Source of the DNA: Sphaerisporangium sp. TRM90804
GTDB lineage: Bacteria > Actinomycetota > Actinomycetes > Streptosporangiales > Streptosporangiaceae
Assembly: GCF_029846175.1 (NCBI RefSeq)
Contig: NZ_JARWAC010000027.1
Coordinates: forward strand, 1 to 64,000
Direction of reading: 5' to 3'
DNA: 64,000 bases
In this document: piece by piece, positions 58,683 to 64,000 of the stretch
Layout of the letters: each line of letters starts with the position of its first letter
Position numbering within the stretch: position 1 is the stretch's first letter
Notes under the pieces: generated by a model
The model's input: the letters and a program-made list of their open reading frames with translations, nothing else
What the model was told of the DNA's origin: nothing
The model's database searches: none
Made by a program: the position numbers and the translations under genes

Positions 58683-59426
58683 TCAACCGAGGTCGACGGC
58701 GAGTCCGGGGCGGGCCACCGCGATCTCACCGTCGTAGGACCTCCGGGCCGCGTCCTCGGCGGCTTCCGGCCCGGTCCCGGGGATCAGATGGGTGAGGACG
58801 AGGCGCCGGACCCCCGCCTCGTCCGCGTACCGCCCCGCCTGCCGCGCGCTGGACAGATGCGAGGCCATGCCCGCCGGCACGTGCTCGGCGTAGCTGGCCT
58901 CGGCGAGGAACACGTCGGCATCCCTGGCGAGGGTCACCAGGTCGGGGCTCGGCCCGGTGTCCCCGGTGTAGGCCAGCACCCGCCCGCCCGCCTCCAGGCG
59001 CAGCCCGGCGCTGGGCACCGAGTGCGGCAGCGGCCAGGAGTCCACGAGGAAGGGCCCGATCTCGAACCGGCTGCCCGCCGTGAAGTCACGCACCCGGTGG
59101 GCGTCCTGGAGGGCCGTCGCCCGATCCAGCGCGATGACCGGGTCGACCGCCCCCGGAAGCGTGTGCACCGGAAGCGGGGGAGCCGGGTCGTCGACGAACG
59201 CCCGCGCCCGCAGCAGGGGGCTGAGGTCGGCGCAGTGATCTGGGTGCCCGTGACTCACCAGCACCGCGTCGACGTCCCGCGCGTCCATGTCGCGCAGAAG
59301 TCGCGGGACGACGGCGTACCCCGGGTCGATCAGCAGCCGGAAGCCGTCGTGCTCCAGCAGGTAACCCCCGCACGCCTGCCCGGCGCCGGGCCAGGCCCCC
59401 CACCCTCCGAACACGGTGAGCCGCAT
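58683..59426 (-). CDS. Metallo-beta-lactamase-fold hydrolase
   Basis: 247 residues. Metal site HxHxDH is His59, His61, Asp63, His64 in 'LVSHGHPDHCADLSPLLR'; further ligands are His in 'WPLPHSVPSAG' and Asp in 'YTGDTGPSPD', with a late His in 'LVLTHLIPG'. The N-terminus 'MRLTVFGGWGAWPGAGQACG' and the pattern resemble RNase Z/PhnP-like or cyclic-nucleotide phosphodiesterase-type MBL proteins. Substrate unknown. Diverges from the MarR gene, with 75 bp between starts. Confidence 0.92.
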   Translation of the reverse strand: MRLTVFGGWGAWPGAGQACGGYLLEHDGFRLLIDPGYAVVPRLLRDMDARDVDAVLVSHGHPDHCADLSPLLRARAFVDDPAPPLPVHTLPGAVDPVIALDRATALQDAHRVRDFTAGSRFEIGPFLVDSWPLPHSVPSAGLRLEAGGRVLAYTGDTGPSPDLVTLARDADVFLAEASYAEHVPAGMASHLSSARQAGRYADEAGVRRLVLTHLIPGTGPEAAEDAARRSYDGEIAVARPGLAVDLG

Positions 59427-59501
59427 GCCGCCCGACCCTACACAGCGCGCCGGCCCTCCGACAGGCGCCGTCACGGCACGCCGGTGCGGGAGACTGGGGA
59501 G

Positions 59502-59948
59502 GTGACCGCCGAGAACGACCGTCCCCGCCCGCCGGTGACCAGCGTCTCCATCATCCTGCTCACGCTGGCGCGCCGGATCGAGACCGAGCTCAACGGCGCG
59601 CTCGCGCCGCTCGATCTCACGGTCAGCAGGCTGGGGCTGCTGGGCCACATCGCCGGAGTGCCCGGCGTGTCGTTCAGCGACCTGGCGCGCATGTCGGGCA
59701 CCACGGTCCAGAGCGTTCACAGCGCGGTGAAGGCGCTCGCCGCCGCCGGGCTGGTGCGCGACAGCACCGCCCGGGCCGGATCGGCGTCCGTCATCGAGGT
59801 CACCCCGGCCGGCGCCCGCCTTCTGGAGGCGGCGCGGAAGGAGGTGGCCGAGGTCGACGACCGGTTGTTCGGCCCGGACGCCGACCCGATCCAGCGGCAG
59901 ATCGCCCACACCGTGCACGCGGCCTTCGCGGGGCCGTCCTCGTCCTGA
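59502..59948 (+). CDS. MarR-family transcriptional regulator
   Basis: 148 residues. Winged-helix core 'PLDLTVSRLGLLGHIAGVPG', 'SFSDLARMSGTTVQSVHSAV' (recognition helix) and 'LAAAGLVRDSTARAGSASVI' (wing), with helical dimerisation ends. GTG 59502 has GGGAG about nine bases upstream. The two 17-bp palindromes at 59987-60033, just downstream and before the next gene, are the obvious operators. It probably represses the following membrane-protein gene; self-control is also possible. Confidence 0.92.
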   Translation: MTAENDRPRPPVTSVSIILLTLARRIETELNGALAPLDLTVSRLGLLGHIAGVPGVSFSDLARMSGTTVQSVHSAVKALAAAGLVRDSTARAGSASVIEVTPAGARLLEAARKEVAEVDDRLFGPDADPIQRQIAHTVHAAFAGPSSS

Positions 59949-59986
59949 CGCCGGCCCACGGCCCCCTTTCCGGGGCGACCCCTGAC

Positions 59987-60033
59987 CTTCAGCCTTCCTG
60001 AAGCTTGCGTGCTAGGCTTCAGGCTGCCTGAAG
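59987..60033 (+). promoter_or_regulatory. Two MarR-type palindromic operators
   Basis: CTTCAGCCTTCCTGAAG (59987-60003, imperfect) and CTTCAGGCTGCCTGAAG (60017-60033, perfect) have centres exactly 30 bp apart, about three helical turns. The second ends 16 bp before the ATG at 60050 and overlaps the ribosome-site region, so binding would block expression. Confidence 0.7.
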
Positions 60034-60049
60034 GTTGAGGGGGGCAATC

Positions 60050-60598
60050 ATGGAAGCCGTGCTGCTGTCGGTGCACGTACTCGCCGGCATCGTGTTCGTC
60101 GGAGGCTCCGCCGTGGCGGCGAGCCTGTTCCCGCGCTACGCGCCCGTCGCCGTGAGCGCTCCGGGTCCCGACGGTTCCGCCGGTCCCGACGGTGTTGCGG
60201 GGGCCGACGGTGCTGCCGGTCCCGACGGCGCTGCCGACCCCGACGGCGCTGCGGGTTCCGGCGGTGCTCCGGGGGAGCGCAACCGCGCCGTCGCCGTCGC
60301 GCTGCACCGCATCACCCGGGTCTACGGCGTCCTGGGGATCATCGTCCCGATCGTCGGCATCGTCCTCGCCGTCGTCCAGGGCCGCACCGGCGAGATCTGG
60401 CTCACCATCGCCATGCTGCTCACCGCCGCCGCGGGCGCCCTGCTGGCCCTGCGCATCTACCCCGGCCAGAGCGAGGCCCTCGCCACCCCCGACGACGGCG
60501 CCCGGCTTCGCGGCCTCGCCATGCAGGCCGGGGTCTACAACCTGCTGTGGGCCGTCGTCGTCATCCTGATGATCGTCCGCCCGGGCGCCTATCCGTGA
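60050..60598 (+). CDS. Membrane protein with collagen-like loop
   Basis: 182 residues, four membrane helices ('VLLSVHVLAGIVFVGGSAVA', 'YGVLGIIVPIVGIVLAVVQG', 'IWLTIAMLLTAAAGALLALR', 'VYNLLWAVVVILMIVRPG'), resembling DUF2269-like integral proteins. After the first helix a 35-residue Gly-X-Y tract made of 'GPDGxAG' units (about 38-75) is inserted. Function unknown. ATG 60050 has GAGGGGGG upstream. Operators of the adjacent MarR regulator lie directly upstream, so it is probably induced by that regulator's ligand. Confidence 0.87.
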   Translation: MEAVLLSVHVLAGIVFVGGSAVAASLFPRYAPVAVSAPGPDGSAGPDGVAGADGAAGPDGAADPDGAAGSGGAPGERNRAVAVALHRITRVYGVLGIIVPIVGIVLAVVQGRTGEIWLTIAMLLTAAAGALLALRIYPGQSEALATPDDGARLRGLAMQAGVYNLLWAVVVILMIVRPGAYP

Positions 60599-60712
60599 GC
60601 CGGCCCCACACGGGCCGCGCGGACGCCGTCCCGTGACACGGGACGCCCGGCCCGTGCACGCTCGGTGACGCGCATCGGCGGCCCCCGCCGGCTGAGGCGC
60701 TTGTGCGAAAGT

Positions 60713-60748
60713 ATCAGGCGCCTTACAGTCCTCTATCAGGTCCCTGAT
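60713..60748 (+). promoter_or_regulatory. Palindromic operator candidates before the FAD monooxygenase
   Basis: ATCAGGTCCCTGAT (60735-60748) is a perfect 6+2+6 palindrome 13 bp before the ATG at 60762; a related half-site ATCAGGCGCC starts at 60713, 22 bp upstream. Probably bound by the MarR regulator encoded at 62017. Confidence 0.5.
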
Positions 60749-60761
60749 TGAGGAGTGGGTC

Positions 60762-62024
60762 ATGAAGGTGCTGGTCATCGGAGCGGGCATGGGCGGCCTG
60801 ACGCTGGCCCAAGCCCTGCGAAGTGCCGGGGTCGAGGTGGCGGTCTACGACCGCGACCCGTCGGTGGAGGCCACGGGCGGCTACCGGCTGCACCTCGACG
60901 ACCAGGCCTGCGCGGCGCTGCGCCGCCACCTGGCGCCCGCCCACTACCAGGCGCTGCTCGGCAGCTCGCCGGGATGGCGGGCGTACCGCCGGTTCGCCGT
61001 CGCCGACCACCGCATGCGGCTGCTCTTCTCGGAGGCGCGCCCCCGCTCGTCCGAGACCCTCATGATCGGCCGCATCCCGCTGCGCGGGCTGCTGGCGCAC
61101 GGCCTGGGCGACGCGCTGACGTTCGGCGCCACCTACACCGGACACCAGACCAACCCCGACGGCACGGTCACCGCGCGCTTCGCCGACGGCCGCACCGACC
61201 ACGGCGACCTGCTCGTCGGGGCCGACGGCGCGGGGTCACGGGTCGCGGCGGCCCTCGCCGGCCGCCCCACCTCCGCGCCCGCGGGGGTGAGCGGCATCGC
61301 CGGCCGCACCCCGCTGACCTCCCGCACCCGCCCGCTCGTGCCGCGTCTGCTCGCGCGGGGGCCGGCTCTGGCGTTCGGGCCGCGCGGGGTCGGCCTGTTC
61401 CTCACCGTCCACGACCCCGCCGCGGGCACCATGGTCGACCCCGCGTCCTGCACGGACGTCGCGGCCGTCGTCGAGCCGCCCACGCTGATCTGGGGCGTGC
61501 TCGCCCCCGACGACCACTACCCGGCAACCCCGCGCGACCTCGACGGCGCGGCGCTCATCCGGGTCACGCGGGCCCTGCTCCGGGGGTGGGACGAGCCGGT
61601 GCGCGCCCTCGTCGGCCACGGCGACCCCGCGACGACGGCGTTCTTCGGCTTCCACACCGCCGACCCGGACGCCGACCTCACGCCCTGGCCCGCGGGCGCC
61701 GTCACGGCCCTGGGCGACGCCGTCCACGCCATGCCGCCCACCGGCGGCATGGCCGCCGCGACCGCCATCCGCGACGCCGACGTCCTGGCCGACGAGCTGG
61801 CCTGCGTGCTCGCCGGCCGGTCCACCGTCCCGACTGCGGTGCACCGCTACCACCGCAGGATGAGCGCCTACGCGGCCGACGCCGTCCGCACGTCGTCCCA
61901 GCCCCTGCGCTGGATACACCGCCTGTCGGGCCCGGTCGGCACGGGCCTGGCCCGCGTCACCCTCCCCGTCCTCGCCACGGCCGCCCACATCGGCCGCCAC
62001 GTCACCGGAGCCCCCGTTGCCTGA
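60762..62024 (+). CDS. FAD-dependent aromatic-hydroxylase-type monooxygenase
   Basis: 420 residues. Rossmann motif 'VLVIGAGMGGLTLAQALRSA' at the N-terminus, 'DLLVGADGAGSRVAAALAGR' (DG motif), and 'AVTALGDAVHAMPPTGGMAA' (GD motif for FAD ribityl). These are the three fingerprints of class A flavin monooxygenases (PHBH/TetX type). The substrate is probably a small aromatic or drug; Tet(X)-like inactivation cannot be claimed. Regulated by an adjacent MarR gene whose start overlaps this stop by 8 bases. ATG 60762 has GAGGAG upstream. Confidence 0.92.
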   Translation: MKVLVIGAGMGGLTLAQALRSAGVEVAVYDRDPSVEATGGYRLHLDDQACAALRRHLAPAHYQALLGSSPGWRAYRRFAVADHRMRLLFSEARPRSSETLMIGRIPLRGLLAHGLGDALTFGATYTGHQTNPDGTVTARFADGRTDHGDLLVGADGAGSRVAAALAGRPTSAPAGVSGIAGRTPLTSRTRPLVPRLLARGPALAFGPRGVGLFLTVHDPAAGTMVDPASCTDVAAVVEPPTLIWGVLAPDDHYPATPRDLDGAALIRVTRALLRGWDEPVRALVGHGDPATTAFFGFHTADPDADLTPWPAGAVTALGDAVHAMPPTGGMAAATAIRDADVLADELACVLAGRSTVPTAVHRYHRRMSAYAADAVRTSSQPLRWIHRLSGPVGTGLARVTLPVLATAAHIGRHVTGAPVA

Positions 62025-62571
62025 CCGCGAGCCGGAAGGCCTGAGAAACCACACGAAGCCTGACGACACCGCCCGGAATCACGCGGAACCGGACGGCGGC
62101 CCCGCACACCCCGCGCCGGCCGAAGACGAGCCGGACGGCGGCCCCTGGGGCGATGGGGAGCCCGACCTGCCGCTGTGGGAGCTGATCCAGACCTCCCACG
62201 TCGTCGCCCGGCGCTTCACCGAGGTCTTCGCCTCCGTCGGCCTGACCCCGACCCAGTTCGGCGTCCTGGCCTCGCTCGCCGACCGTGACGACCTCACCCA
62301 GGCCGAGCTGGCCCGGGCGATCATGGTGCGCCCGCAGAGCATGAACGAGCTGTTCGTCTCCCTTCTCGAACGCGGCCTGGTGGCCCGGGACGGCCCGGGC
62401 GGCCGAGGCCGCCGCACCGGCCTGCGCATAACCGAGGCCGGCCGCGCCCTGCTCCACCACGCCCAGCCCCCGGTGGCCGCCTTCAACGCTCCCGGCGCCA
62501 TCGGCCTCTCCCCGGCCGAGGCCGCCGACCTGACCCGGCTGCTGCGCATCGTCCGCGAGACGCTGTCCTGA
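62017..62571 (+). CDS. MarR-family transcriptional regulator
   Basis: 184 residues. The first 45 are hydrophilic, Asp/Pro/Gly-rich ('PAPAEDEPDGGPWGDGEPD') and not part of the fold. The winged helix is at about 55-150: 'LTPTQFGVLASLADRDDLTQ', 'AELARAIMVRPQSMNELFVS' and 'LLERGLVARDGPGGRGRRTG'. The start is TTG 62017 with GGAG six bases upstream, overlapping the monooxygenase stop; no internal ATG or GTG precedes the domain. Likely controls the monooxygenase through the palindromes at 60713-60748. Confidence 0.88.
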   Translation: MPDREPEGLRNHTKPDDTARNHAEPDGGPAHPAPAEDEPDGGPWGDGEPDLPLWELIQTSHVVARRFTEVFASVGLTPTQFGVLASLADRDDLTQAELARAIMVRPQSMNELFVSLLERGLVARDGPGGRGRRTGLRITEAGRALLHHAQPPVAAFNAPGAIGLSPAEAADLTRLLRIVRETLS

Positions 62572-62668
62572 GAGGCTCACGGCCGCAGACGCTGAAGGGA
62601 CCTCCGGAACCCGCCCGTCTCCCGAGGCGAGTGGCGATACTTGGCGGTAGACGGCGGGCGGAGGGTGT

Positions 62669-63943
62669 GTGCGCAGGGCTGGCGTCGGTATGACGGTCGT
62701 GGTGGCGATCGTGGCGGTCAACGCCGGGTTGTGGCTCGTTCTCCCGCCCGCCGCCGCCGGACCGCACGCCGTCCGGCAGGTGCTCGGGGAGTTCGTCGCG
62801 TCCACCGCGGTCCTGCTGTTCTCCGTGACCCTCGTGCTGGCCACGCGGGCACGGTTCCTGGAGCCCTACTTCGGCGGCCTCGACCGCATGTACCGCGCCC
62901 ACCGCCGCACGGGTCAGGCCGGCTTCCTGCTGCTGACCGCCCATGTCGCGCTCATCCCGTGGACGCTGGGCTCCCCGGGCGGCACGCCGTCAGGCTTCAT
63001 CGCCTTCGCCGGGATCGCGATCCTGGTCCTGCTGACCGTGGGGCCGCGCCTGGCCCTCGTCAGGCGGGTCGTCACGCTGAACTACCGGGGCTGGCGGCAC
63101 ACCCACAAGTTCATCGGCCTGTTCTTCACCTTCGGCTTCGCCCACATGCTGCTCGTCGACCAGGTGGTCGAGACGACGGCCGTGCCCTTCGCCGTACTCG
63201 TGGCCGCCTACGTCGCCGGCATCGCCGCCTACCTGTACACCCTGCTCCTGGCGAGGTTCGTCAGGCCGACCTTCCCCTACCTGGTCGAGGTGGTGCGGCG
63301 GCTGAACAGCGCCACGATCGAGGTCTCTCTGCGGCCGCGCAAGAAGAAGCGGCTGACCTTCCGGTCGGGGCAGTTCGTGTTCGTCAGGTTCCACCGGTGG
63401 GGCCTGCGCGAGCCGCACCCGTTCACCGTCAGCAGCGCGCCGTCCGCGGAACACCTGCGCCTCACCATCAAGGCGAGCGGCGACTACACCCGAAGGGTGC
63501 ACCGGGACATCCAGGCCGGACACCGGGTAACCGTCGAGGGCAGCTACGGCATGCTCGACTACAGGCGGGGAGGCCCGCGGCAGATCTGGATCGCCGGCGG
63601 CATCGGCGTGACGCCGTTCCTGAGCTGGCTGCGCGACATGGAGCAGACGACCGAGCACACGATCGACCTGTTCTGCACGGTGCGCCAGGCCGACGAGGCG
63701 CTCTTCTGGGACGAGATCCGGGCCGCCGCCGACCGGCACCCCCGGCTGCGGGTGCACACGAACGTCTCCTCCGAGGCCGGCTCGCTGACCGTCCCCCGCA
63801 TCGTCGCCACGGCCGGAGACCTCGACGGCGCGCACATCTACATGTGCGGGCCGGTCTCCATGATCAACTCCTTCGAGCGCGGCTTCCGCCGCCTGGGCGT
63901 CCCGGCCACGACGATCCACTTCGAGGAGTTCAGCTTCCGGTAG
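62669..63943 (+). CDS. Ferric-reductase-like membrane flavocytochrome
   Basis: 424 residues. Six membrane helices in 1-205 carry paired His for heme ('RAHRRTGQAGFLLLTAHVAL', 'YRGWRHTHKFIGLFFTFGFA', 'HMLL'). The FAD-binding barrel (about 210-310) has 'FVRFHRWGLREPHPFTVSSA', with the HPFT/S motif. The NADP domain has 'IWIAGGIGVTPFLSWLRDME' and C-terminal 'HIYMCGPVSMINSFERGF'. It would move electrons from NADPH across the membrane to iron or O2, like ferric reductases and NADPH oxidases. GTG 62669 has GGAGGG upstream. After the stop (63944-64000) nothing is seen. Confidence 0.92.
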   Translation: MRRAGVGMTVVVAIVAVNAGLWLVLPPAAAGPHAVRQVLGEFVASTAVLLFSVTLVLATRARFLEPYFGGLDRMYRAHRRTGQAGFLLLTAHVALIPWTLGSPGGTPSGFIAFAGIAILVLLTVGPRLALVRRVVTLNYRGWRHTHKFIGLFFTFGFAHMLLVDQVVETTAVPFAVLVAAYVAGIAAYLYTLLLARFVRPTFPYLVEVVRRLNSATIEVSLRPRKKKRLTFRSGQFVFVRFHRWGLREPHPFTVSSAPSAEHLRLTIKASGDYTRRVHRDIQAGHRVTVEGSYGMLDYRRGGPRQIWIAGGIGVTPFLSWLRDMEQTTEHTIDLFCTVRQADEALFWDEIRAAADRHPRLRVHTNVSSEAGSLTVPRIVATAGDLDGAHIYMCGPVSMINSFERGFRRLGVPATTIHFEEFSFR

Positions 63944-64000
63944 CCGGGGGAGCGCCCGGTGGAACGATGCACATGACTACTTGGGCGGATTCGTCTTATA

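Overview
The window is chromosomal DNA of a high-GC filamentous-type actinomycete. Evidence: very high GC with almost all third positions G or C, AGGAGG-like ribosome sites with ATG, GTG and TTG starts, a WhiB protein, a SARP regulator, NarL-type two-component genes and sigma-B-like promoters. The gene mix fits the Streptosporangiales or Streptomycetales, but nothing here fixes the genus. I see no tRNA, rRNA, insertion sequence, prophage or CRISPR array.

Layout. (1) 1-12.6 kb is an accessory, biosynthesis-like region. On the minus strand it holds the first 28 codons of a ClpC-type gene at the left edge, two double-domain SRPBCC proteins, a protein of unknown family, a HEAT-repeat protein with a C-terminal calcium-loop tail, an AraC regulator, a stand-alone polyketide-type ketoreductase and a SARP activator. 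A divergent MFS exporter and a tightly overlapping four-gene operon follow (two unrecognised proteins, a P-loop nucleotide-kinase-like protein, a SAM methyltransferase). Direct TCGAA repeats between SARP and MFS look like SARP boxes. No core synthase is inside the window, so the product class is open. (2) 13.1-16.6 kb: NarL-type sensor/regulator pair, an aldo/keto reductase homologue that has lost catalytic residues, and a WhiB protein. (3) 16.7-25 kb: stress-type genes (zinc alcohol dehydrogenase, CBS protein, DUF4383, DUF2795, hemerythrin, DUF3072), several behind sigma-B-like promoters, then an epimerase, a MoaD/ThiS plus BNR-repeat pair, and a DUF4142 lipoprotein.

(4) 25.3-36.9 kb is a carotenoid cluster: a DUF523/DUF1722 gene diverging from crtE-crtI-crtB, then plsX-like, crtA-like, plsY-like, GT2 glycosyltransferase, a second CrtI-type desaturase and cruF. 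The set predicts an acyclic, 1-hydroxylated, possibly ketolated and glycosylated carotenoid. The embedded PlsX/PlsY pair suggests acyl-phosphate-dependent acylation. The two divergent promoters carry the same two-part motif in the same orientation relative to each gene. (5) 37.1-44.5 kb: kdp potassium pump operon (an extra 27-residue membrane peptide, then kdpF, A, B, C, D) with no kdpE beside it. (6) 44.7-47.3 kb: flavin reductase plus DrrAB-like ABC exporter behind a 25-bp palindrome.

(7) 47.5-64 kb: a 1180-residue AAA/TPR regulator-like ATPase, a LigD-type polymerase, a Nudix-like protein, a methyltransferase, an aminotransferase, a zinc-ribbon membrane protein, a two-gene unit whose products share a glycine-rich tag at their facing ends, a metallo-beta-lactamase-fold hydrolase, two MarR regulators each beside a membrane or redox gene with palindromic operators, and a ferric-reductase-like flavocytochrome. 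Recurrent features are four-base start/stop overlaps and very short ORFs that bridge neighbouring genes.
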